64,000 bases of DNA, from assembly GCF_047675955.1 (NCBI RefSeq), contig NC_132931.1:1612001-1676000 (forward strand). Direction: 5' to 3'. Within the stretch, counting starts at the first letter, position 1, and the number at the start of each line of letters is the position of its first letter. The DNA is from Chlorocebus sabaeus (Eukaryota; Chordata; Mammalia; Primates; Cercopithecidae). A model generated the notes under the pieces. The model was not told the DNA's origin. It did not search any database and worked only from the letters and a program-made list of their open reading frames with translations. Positions 46,133-57,617 of the stretch are shown one piece after another. Made by a program: the position numbers and the translations under genes.

Positions 46133-46745
46133 CCGGGCACGGTGGCTCACGCCTGTAATCCCAGCACTTTGAGAGTCCGAGGCGGGCAGATCACCTAAGG
46201 TCGGGAGTTTGAGACCAGTCTGGCCAACATGGCGCAACCCCATCTCTACTAAAAATACCAAAATTAGGCAGGTGTGGAGGTGAGCGCCTGTAATCCCAGC
46301 TACTTGGGAGGCAAAGTCAAGAGAATCGCTTGAGGCCTGGCGCGGTGGCTCACGCCTGTAATCCCAGCACTTTCCGAGGCCGAGGCAGGGGGATCACGAG
46401 GTCAGGAGATCGAGACCATTCTGGCTAACATGGTGAAACCCCATCTCTACTAAAAACACAAAAAATTAGCCAGGCGTGGTGGCCGGCAACTGTAGTCCCA
46501 GCTACTCGGGAGGCTGGGGCAGGAGAATGGCGTGAACCCGGGAGGCGGAGCTCGCAGTGAGCTGAGATCTTGCCACTGCACTCCAGCCTGGGCGACAGAG
46601 TGAGACTCCGTCTCAACAACAACAACAAAAAAGAGAATCGCTTCAACCTGGGAGGTAGAGATTGCAGTGAACTGAGATCGTGCCACTCCAGCCTGGGCAA
46701 CAAAGCGAGACTCTGTCTTAAAAAATAAATAAAATAAAATAAAAT
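46133..46745 (+). mobile_element. Alu-in-Alu nest with visible target duplication
   Basis: The outer Alu is 46133-46331 plus 46644-46745. The inner AluY is about 46334-46630, with a CAACAACAAC tail. AAGAGAATCGCTT of the outer Alu is duplicated at 46319-46331 and 46631-46643. Confidence 0.92.
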
Positions 46746-46833
46746 GAAGAAATCAATAAATAACAATAAATGAAGTAAAACTGATTGAACAAAAATCATA
46801 ATCCTTGTGTTAATTTAGTAAAATAGAGAAATA

Positions 46834-47133
46834 TGCTGGTGCAGGGGCTCATGCCTGTAATCTCAGCACTTTGGGAGGCCGGGAGAGGTGGATCATCTAA
46901 GGTCGGGAGTTCGAGACCAGCCTGGCCAACATGGTGAAACCCTGTCTCTACTAAAAATACAAAAATTAGCCAGAGGTGGTGGCGTGTGCCTGCAATCCCA
47001 GCTACTTGGGAGGCTGAGGCAGGAAAATTGTTTGAACCCGGAGGTGGAGATTGCAGTGAGCCGAGATCATACCACTGCACTGCAGCCTGAGCAACAATGT
47101 GAGATCCTCATCTCTTAAAAAAAAAAAAAAAAA
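46834..47133 (+). mobile_element. Alu
   Basis: GCTGGTGCAGGGGCTCATGC head, A run at 47117-47133. Confidence 0.88.
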
Positions 47134-47137
47134 TTAA

Positions 47138-47290
47138 AAAATAGCTGGGCTAGTGCCTGTAGCCCCAACTGCTTAGGAGGCTGAGGTGAGAGGATCGTTT
47201 GAGCCTGGGAGGTTGAGGCTGCAGTGTGCTGTGTTCATGCAACTGTACTCCAGCCTGGGTGACAAAGTGAGACCCTGATTTAAAAAGAAA
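47138..47290 (+). mobile_element. Alu right-arm fragment
   Basis: AGCTGGGCTAGTGCCTGTAG to GACCCTGATTTAAAAAG, directly after the previous tail. Confidence 0.75.
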
Positions 47291-47834
47291 CCAAAAACAC
47301 AAGGTGACTTTAAGTTGAAGAGCAAGCACTTGCCATTTGAGCCCTAGCCAAAACTATAAACTGTAATGTGGGTGACATTGTTCTTTTCCATATTTTCTTC
47401 TTCTTCACTTCTTTCACCTTACACATTGAATCCCTATTTGGCTGTTCAGACATAACTCACGTCCTCCCTGTGTACCGAACACCTGAACCGTCTCTCACTT
47501 TCCCCTCTCTAATCCAAACTTCTAGCCTCTTAGTAGGGGTTAATTTTTAGGAAGCTTAGAGAAAAACAACCAAGTGTTGATTTTAGTAACTTGTATGATC
47601 GTAACTAGCTAATAGAATTAATCCTCATTTACATTTTAAAAGGGGATTTTTTTTTTTTTTTAAAGTAGAAGTGTCTCATTGGATAAGTATATGTGGGAGG
47701 GAAGCATATTGTAAGCAAAGCAATAAAGGAAATGAGTAGGGTTTTCCTGTCTTTGACTGGCCTACAGACCTCCAAAGTCAGAGGGATTGGTGTTCTTCTG
47801 AAGAGTCTTCAGTCCTCTCTTTGGCTTACTGAGG

Positions 47835-48075
47835 TAATTGCAGCATAGTCAACAGCTCAGGCCTTGGATTTAAGCGCACAGAGCTGGGTTCAAATTCCAG
47901 TCTTTACTGTATAAGTGACTGCAACGTTATTCAAGTTACTTAACATATTCAAGCCTCAGCTTCCTCATTTGTAAATATCATAAGTGTATAACCCGATAGA
48001 CTTGTGAGGATTATACAAAATAGCATTGTAAAAGTACTTAGTGCTTAATAGACATTATCTATATGTAAGTTACTA
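47835..48075 (+). mobile_element. MIR
   Basis: GAGCTGGGTTCAAATTCCAG, CAAGTTACTTAAC and GCTTCCTCATTTGTAAAT follow the MIR consensus. Confidence 0.85.
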
Positions 48076-48189
48076 CCATTATTATTTTGTCAGATGGAAT
48101 ATGTATTATGTTTTTATTGGGTTGAGTGTTCTGTCAGAGTCAGATAGGTCAAATTGGTTGATAGCATTGCATTGTTCAAGTCTTCTGTC

Positions 48190-48960
48190 TTTAGTGACTT
48201 TTTAAAAATCACCTTTCTGTCAATTACTGAGTGAGGAATATTGAAATGTCCAAATTTGTTTCTCCTTTCAGTTCTGTCAGATTTTGTTTTTTGTGTTTTG
48301 AAGCAGTGTTATTAGTATATACATATTTAGGATTGCTGTGTCTTCTGGAAAAATGAACCCCTTTTTTATGATGAGATGCCCTTTTGTTCTTGGTAATATG
48401 GTCCATGTTCTTTTTTTTTTTTTTTTTTGAGACGGACTCTTGCTCTGTTGCCCAGGCTGGAGTGCAGTGGCAAGATCTCAGCTCACTGCAAGCTCTGCCT
48501 CCCGGGTTCACGCCATTCTCCTGCCTCAGCCTCCCGAGTAGCTGGGACTGCAGGCGCCCACCACCATGCCCGGCTAATTTTTTGTATTTTTAGTAGAGAC
48601 GGGGTTTCATCATGTTAGCCAGGATGGTCTTGATCTCCTGACCTTGTCATCTGCCTGCCTTGGCCTCCCAAAGTGCTGGGATTACAGGCATGAGCCACTG
48701 CTCCCGGCCAGTATGGTCCATGTTCTTAAGTTTACTTTGTCTAACATTGGTGTAACCACTTAAGCTCTTTTTCATTGTTTCAGAGTATCCTTTCCCTTTC
48801 ATTAGTTTTTAACATGTTTGTATCTTTATATTTAAAGTTAATTTCTTACAGACAACATGAAATGGGGTCTTGTTTTTTAATCTAATCTGATAATCTCTGA
48901 CATTTAATCAGACTGTTTATAGCACATATATTTAATGTGATTTTTGATAAGGGAAAGTTT
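48190..48960 (-). mobile_element. Antisense L1M split by AluY
   Basis: L1M blocks at 48190-48410 and 48711-48960 (AACATTGGTGTAACCACTTA, AATCTAATCTGATAATCTCT) continue across the Alu. Confidence 0.7.
48411..48707 (-). mobile_element. Antisense AluY
   Basis: TATGGTCCATGTTCTT at both edges (48398 and 48712) is a perfect target duplication within L1. Confidence 0.94.
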
Positions 48961-49243
48961 ACCCCTGCCATCTTGCTCTTTGTGTTTATCTCATCTTGTC
49001 TTAGTTCCTTTTCTCCTCTTTTCTTGCCTTCTTTATGACCACACCTTTATCTCCACTATCAGCTTGTTAGCTATACCTCTTTGTTCTGTTACTGGTTGTT
49101 CTGGGGTTTACAGAATACATCTTTAACTTATCATCTACCTTCAAGTAATATTATACCACTTTACAGAAAAAAGAAAAAATTTAAAACGATAGTATTATAC
49201 CACTTTACAGAAAAGAATCTTAAATGGAATTTTTTACATGTAA

Positions 49244-49445
49244 TTTGTTATATATTTTTATTATACTTTTAAGTTCTGGGTTACATGTGCAGAACGTGCA
49301 GTTTTGTTACATAGGTATATGCATGCCCTGGTGGTTTGCTGCACCCATCAACCTGTCACCTACATTAGGTATTTCTCCTAATGTTATCCCTCCGCTTGTC
49401 CCCCACCACCCAGCAGGCCCCAGTGTATGATGTTCCCCTCCCTAA
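49244..49445 (-). mobile_element. Antisense L1P 3' end
   Basis: TTAAGTTCTGGGTTACATGT, GTTTGCTGCACCCATCAACC and CCTAATGTTATCCCTCC are the reverse of the primate L1 3' UTR. About 200 bp survive. Confidence 0.88.
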
Positions 49446-50036
49446 ACAGGATTCTTATATTTCTTCCTCCCGTCCTTTGTGCTGTGGTTCTACATGTTAC
49501 TTGGTGGTTCTTTCTCTCATCTTGGGTAATTTCCTCATATGCATGTGCAGTACTCAGCCACACTCAAGGGAACCCTCTGCAGTTACCTGGAGCTTTTTCT
49601 GTGTAGCCCTCTCCCCTCCATAGCATTTGCATATTTTGCCTTGCAAATTCTGGTCACATTGGCCTCCCAGAACTCCAAATGCTGTCTCCTCAATTCAGCA
49701 AGTCAGCTATGCTCTGTTTGAGTGGCCGCTCCCTGTGCCAAGACTTTAAAACTCTCCCAGCAGTGAGCTGGGACACTCTAGGACAGACTGTGTTTGTTTT
49801 CCTTCTTTCAGGAGTTAATCTGCTGTTTGCCTGTCATCCAGTGTCTGAAAACCTTTCGTTCATATATTTGTCTGACCTTCCAATTGTTAAGATAGTAGGT
49901 AAACCTGATGCGATCAGAGTTTTCCATCATGACTAGAAGCGGAATTATCAGACAGAGGAGGATTCACTTCCAAACACTAAAGAATTTTTTTCTAATCATA
50001 CCGATGTCAGCACAATCTTTGGTTTTCAATTGAGAT

Positions 50037-50164
50037 AAAAAATACTTTAGAAAAGATGTTCCCTTTTTTGTTTTGAATTAGATTGTACATGATTTATTTA
50101 AAAAAATACTTTAGAAAAGATGTTCCCTTTTTTGTTTTGAATTAGATTGTACATGATTTATTTA
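50037..50164. repeat. Exact 64-bp tandem duplication
   Basis: 50037-50100 and 50101-50164 are identical over all 64 bases. The unit starts AAAAAATACTTTAG and ends GATTTATTTA. No mismatch suggests a recent event, or a copy collapsed or added by assembly. Confidence 0.97.
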
Positions 50165-50408
50165 TGTGCTTAAAAAATAGGTAGTATATCCAAATGGCGC
50201 TAACAGGTATGGTCAGAAGTTTCGTTTCTAGTTTGTCTCTTGCCCATCTAGTTCCTAAGCACCACTGCTTTGTTTCTCCCACTTTCAGACAACTTTTGTT
50301 ATTACTTTCTTGTGTATCCTTTTGTGCTTTTATTCTGAGTTATAAACACATATATTCTTATCCCACTACCCCATTTTACATAAAACAGCACAGTGTACAT
50401 ACCTTACT

Positions 50409-50739
50409 TTTTTTTTTTTTTTTGAAAAGACAAGGTCTCATTCTGTCGCCCAGGCTGGAGTGCAGTAGGGCGATCTCATAACTCACTGCAGTGTCAAACT
50501 CCTTGGCTCAAGCGATCCTCCTGCTTCAGCCCCCCCAAATAGCTGGCACTATAGGTATGCACTACCATGCCTGGCTAATGTTCTTACTTTTTGTAGAGAG
50601 AGCAGCTACTTGGAGACTGAGTAGCTCGGTAGGAGAATTGCTTGAACCTGGGAGGTGGAGGTTGCAGTGAGCTGAGATCATGCCACTGCACTCCAGCCTG
50701 GGTGGCAAAGCAAGACTTCATCTCAAAAAAAAATAAAAC
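50409..50739. mobile_element. Opposed Alu fragments joined without spacer
   Basis: An antisense Alu (50409-50605) ends at TTTTTGTAGAGAGAGC and runs straight into a sense right arm (AGCTACTTGGAGACTGAG to an A run, 50604-50739). Confidence 0.82.
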
Positions 50740-51613
50740 GTACTTTTTTAAAAAATTATTTTTCTTTTTAGGAAATCATTGGGATATGGGGAACTTAAAT
50801 TCCTTATAAACATTAGAGAGCATAGTTCAAAATCAGGAGGTTTAGAATGTGATCAGAGACCAAGTGGTAGTTCGTACTTTCTAAAAGCACGTACTGCCTG
50901 TTACAACATCCTTATCTCTCTTGTGTAAATGTCCCATTTTCCTTTCAGTGTGTTTATTTGAAGAGGGGAAAGAGTTGTCTGCCCAGCTGATCAGATAGTA
51001 TGGTGCATGTTTCCCTTGTCTCTTCATTGTGTGTTTTGTCGTGTTCATCATGCTATTAACACTTCGGATGCATTCTTTCACTTTGATCAGTATGACTCAC
51101 CAACGAAATGGTGGGTAAATAATTGTGAGTCTCCACATAAACACATTAACCTTTGCCTTTTTGTCAAGTAAAATGGGATTTGGAAAGGTTGTCTAACATT
51201 TATAAGTCATCTGACATTTCAGTGCTTCTATTGATTGTTTTTCTATTTGTTGACTAGTTTTATAAACTCAAGCAGTCTTTGAGAAGCCTAGTGGTGCCAT
51301 TTCAGTGTTCATGATTGAATATATAGATCAAAGCATGATATATTTTGGCAAAGAAAATGCTAATAGAACAACTTTTATTTCAGTAGGAATATCTTTTAGA
51401 TAATGTAGTTTTGTCTACTCATACTTCCTACTTGTAAAACAGATTTAGTTTACTTTAAGGAAATTTGTCCAACCATTCAAACATAAAATGATTTAAATTC
51501 AAGTTTAACTTTGATGAAACATAATTTAAATAACCTTAAGTTACATACTTAAAGTAATTCCATGAATGGATCTTTTATGTCATGAAACTTACTATGTTTA
51601 ATTTTCCCAGCAG

Positions 51614-51780
51614 AAATTCAGGAAGCAAAAGCTCCCAGTCCTTCCATAAACCGGCAAACCAGCATTGAAACGGATAGAGTGTCTAAGGAGTTCATAGAAT
51701 TTCTCAAGACCTTCCACAAGACAGGCCAAGAAATCTATAAACAGACCAAGCTGTTTTTGGAAGGAATGCATTACAAAAGG
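51614..51780 (+). CDS. RABGEF1: RABGEF1 exon 4: start of helical bundle
   Basis: Two bases complete Glu116 and 55 codons give residues 117-171, phase 1 in and phase 0 out. After the Ser/Pro-rich EAKAPSPSINRQ, the helical segment RVSKEFIEFLKTFHKTGQ begins the helical bundle that packs against the Vps9 catalytic domain downstream. The donor AAAAGG|GTAGGT is at 51780/51781. The acceptor is CCCAGCAG, so an alternative start at 51611 would add CAG and read Ala before Glu116. The next exon (Vps9 core) is not in the window. Confidence 0.96.
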
Positions 51781-51854
51781 GTAGGTTGGGAATAACCATG
51801 TAGAAACACAGAGTTTTGGTTTGAGGAAAGGTCTTAGAGATAATATAGTGTAAC

Positions 51855-51960
51855 GTTGTCATTTTATACCTGAGAAAATCAAGACCAAGAGATGTTAAAT
51901 TACTTACCTAAGAAAAGCCTCTGAATCAAGCTAAAACCCGACTCTCAGGCTAGTACTTTT
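51855..51960. mobile_element. MIR/L2-like fragment
   Basis: CATTTTATACCTGAGAAAAT and TTAAATTACTTACCTAAG resemble the MIR central block. Weak. Confidence 0.45.
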
Positions 51961-52264
51961 CCACTGCAACTCAGTGGTGTTTGGATCATCTTTGTGTGGA
52001 AATCTGACATTGAAGCCACTTGAATGATGTGCTTTAGTAACAGGCCTTTTTGACTTGTAACCTTGTAAACGGTATAAACCGCCATAGTCGACCTTTAACT
52101 CTGTGCAACCATCGTCAGGCCGGTGGCAGTAATTTTAACGGTTGTTGCAGTAATTTTAAGGGTGGTGGTTGTTGTTGTTGAATTATGTTTTGTTTTTTGT
52201 ATTTTGATTTAGAATTCTTCTCATTCAGTTAGAGAAAGGACAGATAGAATTGGGACAATGAAAG

Positions 52265-52390
52265 GGACTTTAGCAGCTATGGAGTTTCAGTCCCTTTGTT
52301 TTATAGATGAGGAAGTTGAGAGCCAAAGAGGATAAGTGACCTGTCCAGGTTACACAGCTAGATTTTGCCAATGTCAAGTAGAACTTGTGA
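52265..52390 (+). mobile_element. MIR-like fragment
   Basis: TTTATAGATGAGGAAGTTGA, GATAAGTGACCTG and TTACACAGCTAG. Confidence 0.55.
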
Positions 52391-52859
52391 CTTTCGCACC
52401 TGTTACTTTTACCCATAATTTCAGTGGCAGTAATTCATAAGACTGCCTGTAAAGGAATTCATTTTGTAAATAGGGATTAATTCTGTTGTAACATTCTATA
52501 ACCATTAAGCTCAGAATTAGCTCCAAAAGTTCTTTCTATGAAGTAAGGAAGTCTTAGAAAAAGGAAATTAGAAAAGCAGCAGAGTGTTTAACTGTTCAGC
52601 TATATTCTAGCTGGGGTCAGCAATCACTAGGCTAATAAGCAGTAGACCTGTGTCAAAATTTTTTAGATACTGAGTTCAGCTTGTAAAGGAGAAAAGCTTG
52701 CTTTCTCACCCTTCAGAAATGTAATTAGACTGTGTAAGTAAGTAGCTCTCTTTCTTTAGGTATTTTTTCTCTCTAGAGTAAAACATTTAGAGTTAAAACA
52801 AGTAAGCTTTCATTGATCTTTTTTTTTTTTCTTAAGTTAGGAACCGTGATAGACATCCA

Positions 52860-53155
52860 TTTTTTTTTTTTTTTTTTGAGATGGAGTCTCGCTCTGTTGC
52901 CCAGGCTGGAGCAATGGTGCGATCTCGGCTCACTGCAAGCTCTGTCTCCTGGGTTCACGCCATTCTCCTGCCTCGGCCTCCCAAGTAGCTGGGACTACAG
53001 GCACCCGCCACCACGCCCAGCTAATTTTTTGTATTTTTAGTAGAGACGGGGTTTCGCTGTGTTAGCCAGGATGGTCTCGATCTCCTGACCTCGTGATCCA
53101 CCTGCCTTGGCCTCCCAAAGTGCTGGGATTACAGGCGTGAGCCACCGCGCCCGGC
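52860..53155 (-). mobile_element. Antisense AluY
   Basis: GATAGACATCC before and GATAGATATCC after (one difference) mark the target duplication. Close to consensus. Confidence 0.93.
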
Positions 53156-53762
53156 CCGATAGATATCCTTAATATGGAAAAATTCAGAGTTCATGTGACA
53201 CCATCTTTCATTTTTATCAGAACTAAAAACTGAGGTTTTGTATTTATTTTTTTCTTGAGCCCACATGAAATGTTGATGAGATAGCTATATTAAATTAGCA
53301 TATGTATACTGTAGTACTTATAGCATATATGCTGTATCATAATATGTTTTAGAAAATTGCGCAACTCAGATTTGTTGTTTCTCTTTTCCTTAGAAGTGTG
53401 ATGATGTGTTCTTATTCTATAATAATTTAATAGACTTCTAAATGAGTATACTAAAGTAAAGAGGTAATTAACTGGTACAAATATCACCATATTTATTTGT
53501 AAGGCATCACTAGTTTATATCAGAGACCTGGATATGGCCTCAGATTCCTCCTGTTTTAAGAGCCACTAAGCCACCTATTTTCCATTTCTATACTATGTGT
53601 TTCATGGTTAGGTGGCCAAGTCCTATGCATGTATCTCAGTTATCTTTAGTGTGAAGTCTGCACATACTGCATATGAAAGAGATGTTTTTTAAACTGAATG
53701 TCCCTAGAGAAGCCCTTTTGGCCTTTGGCCACAAGTTAATGTCCTTTCAAATAAGTAAATAA

Positions 53763-54059
53763 GGCGGGGCATGGTGGCTCAAGCCTGTAATCCCAGCACT
53801 TTGGGAGGCCAAGACGGGTGAATCATGAGGTCGGGAGATCGAGACCATCCTGGCTAACACCGTGAAACCCCGTCTCTACTAAAAAATACAAAAAACTAGC
53901 CAGGCGAGGTGGCGGGCCCCTGTAGTCCCAGCTACTTGGGAGGCTGAGGCAGGAGAATGACGTAAACCCGGGAGGCGGAGCTTGCCGTGAGCTGAGATCC
54001 GGCCACTGCACTCCAGCCTGGGCGACTGAGCGAGACTCCATCTCAAAAAAAAAAAAATT
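53763..54059 (+). mobile_element. AluYR-type (Old World monkey lineage)
   Basis: AAGTAAATAA at 53753-53762 and 54060-54069 flanks it. It has CAAGCC, AAGACGGGTG, AAAACTAGCC, GCGAGGTGGCGGG, ACGTAAACCC and GATCCGGCC, the monkey set. Confidence 0.93.
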
Positions 54060-54667
54060 AAGTAAATAAACATTCTTTACACCTGAACTAACCTAACTAA
54101 CTTCAGATCAGTAATCATATAAATTTCTTGGGCCAGTTCCTCTGACATTGTGAAGAATGTGGTAGTATAAAATAGCCTTTGTACTCAATTTATCAAAACT
54201 GCTCAAAACCTTTAAATTAATGTTATTACCACCAACTAAACTTTCCAGATGGTATCCTAAGGGCCTATGCAATATGAGAATTCATTCTTACCTGTTTAAA
54301 AACTGCCCTGGCAGCCTTGCCATAAACGGATAATTGTTCCTACTGCATCCCACAGTATTATTCTTTCTAAAATTTCTGAGATCCAGAATGATCTGCTCTT
54401 GCCCATATCTTCTCCCACATCATTTCTGTTTTCTCCAATCCCAGTATATGCCAGCAGTGAGCAGTCTTTTCAGCGTATGGGTCAAGTCTAGAAAATTACA
54501 TCTTTTCTGAACTGCATTAAAATTTTTAAGCCATTTTATCTTTATCAAGAAACACTTTATCTGTCTACACTTAGATTTTTTTTGTTTTTAGAATTTAAAT
54601 TTCAGCACCTACATAATTTTCATACCCACTGCAGTATTGAGGTTTAATGCTTTACTATGCAACACAT

Positions 54668-54708
54668 CTGTCTTTCTTTCTTTCCTTTCCTTCCTTCCTT
54701 TCTTTTTT
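54668..54708. repeat. CTTT/CCTT pyrimidine repeat
   Basis: Imperfect TTTC and TTCC units that lead into the next antisense Alu. Confidence 0.85.
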
Positions 54709-55002
54709 TGAAGCAGCGTGGAGGTTTGTATTTATTTTGTATTTGCACCTAGAGTGGAGCCTAGTGGTGCAGTCACTGCTCACTGCAGACTTGACCTCCC
54801 AGACTCAAGTGATCCTCCTGCCTTAGTCTCCCTGGGACTGTTGGCGAACACCACCATGTCTGACTGAGTTTTTTATTTTTTGTAGAGACGGGGTTTCCCT
54901 ATGTTGCCCAGGCTGGTGTTGAACTCCTGACCTCAGGTGATCCTCCCAACTTGTCCTCCCAAAGAGCTGGGATTACAGGTGTGAGCCACGGCGCCCAGTG
55001 CT
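54709..55002 (-). mobile_element. Antisense Alu, diverged
   Basis: Left end altered (GAAGCAGCGTGGAGG), then TGGAGCCTAGTGGTGCAG to ACGGCGCCCAG. Confidence 0.8.
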
Positions 55003-55332
55003 ATTCAGCAAATACTGTTGTTTGCTAATACTTTTCTGAAGCTTGTTTATTTTGCTCTTTTTTCTTTCTTGTTAGTCTTACTAGCTACTTAATGTTAAAA
55101 CATATATACTCTTATAGTACCTCTATACATTCTTTAAAACAAGATATTTCCATTGCAAATTAGACAGGCAGCTATGTCATTAACATGGAATCCTTTTATG
55201 TTGAAAATGCAGTTGTCATCAGCTACTTTTCTGTTCTTACAAGTCATCAGAGCAAGAATTTAAATTGCTGAGCCAAATTAATAAAGCTTAATTTTTAAAA
55301 CCTAATCTGTACAACATAACTTGAATTATTAT

Positions 55333-55632
55333 TATTTCTTTTTGAGATAGGAGTCTTGCTCTGTTGGCAAGGCTGGAGTGCAGTGGTGTGATCTCCGCTC
55401 ACTGCAACCTTTACCTTCCAGGTTCCAGTGATTGTCCTCCCTCAGCCTCCCAAGTAGCTGGGATTATGCATGCATGTGCCACCATGCCTAGATAATTTTT
55501 TTTTTTTTTTTGTAGAGACACGATTTCACCATGTTAGCCAAGCTAGTCTTGAACTCCTGACCTCAAGTGGTCTGCCTGCCTCAGCCTCCCAAAATCCTGG
55601 GATTATAGAAATGAGCCACCATGCCTGACCTG
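55333..55632 (-). mobile_element. Antisense Alu
   Basis: TTTTTGAGATAGGAGTC to CATGCCTGACC. Confidence 0.88.
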
Positions 55633-55637
55633 ATTGT

Positions 55638-55942
55638 TTTTTTGTTTTTTTTTTAATGGAGTCTTGCTCTGTTGCATATGCTGTAGTGCAGTGGCATGAT
55701 CTCGGCTCACCACAGCCTCTGCCTCCCAGGTTCAAGCAATTTTGATGCCTCAGCCTCCTGAATAACTGGGGTTACAGGTGTGCACCATCATGCCCAGCTA
55801 ATTTTTTGTATGTTTAGTAGATACGGGGTGTTACTCTGTTGGCCAGTCTGGTCATGAACTTGTAGCCTCACATGATCTCATAGCCTCACCTTGGCCTGCC
55901 AGCATGCTGGGATTACAGGATTGAGCCACAATGCCTGGCCTA
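55638..55942 (-). mobile_element. Antisense Alu
   Basis: Second copy abutting the first, AATGGAGTCTTGCTCTGTTG to AATGCCTGGCC. ACTTGAAT at 55320 and TAACTTGAAT at 55940 bracket both copies. Confidence 0.87.
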
Positions 55943-56470
55943 ACTTGAATTTAAGAATCTCACCTTAAGAACCAAGCTTCACACAGGTCTGAGAGTGATT
56001 ATGGATTCAGGAGGATTCAAGAGTATATGTGGTCACTTATGAAGAGGTATACATTCTCTTTGTCATCTGTACAGAGCTTCATGTGGTGAGGGTAATTTTA
56101 TAGCATTATAGAGACCCAATTAAGTGTTAACCTTTCCCATAATAACTAGAAAACCATATTACCTAACTGAATGAGATCTGTGGCTTTGTAAAGAACTTTT
56201 TTCTGTAAATTATTTATATGAAAACGCTCACTTTAAGACATCTTTAGACTGCAATTAAATAAAAGTAAATAAAACTTCTAGAAAAACTCTTTTGCTGCTC
56301 AACCTATTTAAATCCTGCCCTTGCTAAGTGTTAATAAATCCCTCAGATACATTTTTTCCCTATTCTGAAAGTGTAGCTTGTCCTACTTTTAAAGGGGGCA
56401 GGCTCTACTTCCTCAAAGTACCTACCCTTTAATTTGTTGGATATTGCATTAATGCGTTTAATAAACTCGG

Positions 56471-56768
56471 GGCCAGACGCAGTTGCTCACACCTATAATC
56501 TCAGCACTTTGGGAGGTCGAGGTGGGTGGATCACGAGGTCAGGATTTCAAGACCAGCCTGGCCAATGTGGTAAAACCCTGTCTCTACTAAAAATACAAAA
56601 ATTAGCTGGGCAGGGTGGTGCTCACCTGTAGTTCCAGCTACTCAGGAGGCTGAGGCAGAAGAATCACTGGATCCTGAAAAGTGGAGGTTGCAGTGAGCCG
56701 ATCATGCAACTGCACTCCAGCCTGGGCAGCAGAACAAGACTCCATCTCAAAAACAAACAAACAAAAAA
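56471..56768 (+). mobile_element. Alu with (CAAA)n tail
   Basis: GGCCAGACGCAGTTGC to AAACAAACAAACAAAA. Confidence 0.9.
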
Positions 56769-56902
56769 CACCCCTCATTTTTTGGGTTTCTCAATTCAGT
56801 TATTTTTATTTTTTTAATTTGTATTAATCCCTTAATACTCCATTCATGGCAATCAATTCAGTTTCTACAGTAAGACTTCTTAATAGTCATTCTGATAAGC
56901 TC

Positions 56903-57206
56903 TTTTTTTTTTTTTTTTTTTTTTTTGAGACAGAGTTTCACTCTGTCACCCAGGCTGGAGTGCAGTGGTGCAATCTTGGCTCACTGCAAACTCCGCCTCC
57001 TGGGTTCACGCCATTCTCCTGCCTTAGACTCCTGAGTAGCTGGGACTACAGGCGCCCACCACCACGCCCAGCTAGTTTTTTGTATTTTTAGTGGAGACGG
57101 CTTTCACTGTGTTAGCCAGGATGGTCCCTATCTCCTGACCTCGTGATCCTCCGGCCTTGGCCTCCCAAAGTGCTGGGATTACAGGCGTGAGCCACCGCGC
57201 CTGGCC
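56903..57206 (-). mobile_element. Antisense AluY
   Basis: GATAAGCT at both edges (56895, 57207). T run of about 24. Confidence 0.93.
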
Positions 57207-57309
57207 GATAAGCTGTTTTTTCTAAGGAAGCAGTTAAGCACAACATACCACCTTTTGCTTGTTTCACTGTTATTTTTCTAGCCAGTCCTTCTATAAAAAT
57301 CTGATACTG

Positions 57310-57617
57310 AGCCGGGCACAGTGGCTCACGCCTGTAATCCTAGCACTTGGGAGGCCAAGATGGGTGGATCGCCTGAGCTCAGGAGTTGGAGACCAGCTTC
57401 GCCAACATAGTGAAACCCCGTCTCTACTAAAAATACAAAAATTAGCTGGGCGTGGTGGTGGGTGCCTATAATCCCAGCTGCTAGGGTGGCTGAGGCAGGA
57501 GAATCACTTGAACCTGGGAGGCGAAGGTTGCACTTAGCCAAGGTCGCACCATTGCACTCCAACCTGGGCAACAGGAGCAAAAAAATCCCTGTCTCAAAAA
57601 AAAAAAAAAAAAAAAAT
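57310..57617 (+). mobile_element. Alu
   Basis: AATCTGATA before (57298) and after (57615). A run of about 21. Confidence 0.92.

Larger units (their letters stand above)
42370..51613 (+). other. RABGEF1: RABGEF1 intron 3 (about 9.2 kb)
   Basis: From GTAATG to CCCAGCAG. It contains about ten Alu pieces, MIRs, antisense L1 and a 64-bp tandem duplication. Unique parts (42370-43384, 44806-45622, 47291-47830, 49450-50036, 50740-51610) show no exon or RNA gene. Confidence 0.85.

Noticed and set aside
38866..51780. The locus as a RABGEF1 segmental-duplication pseudogene
   Set aside because: Promoter, three exons, phases and splice sites are all intact, so the functional gene is the simpler reading. 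Genome-wide placement would settle it.
52117..52165. MADE1/mariner-like GCAGTAATTTTAA repeat
   Set aside because: Two direct copies of GGCAGTAATTTTAA-like sequence, but no inverted repeat ends or TA duplication.
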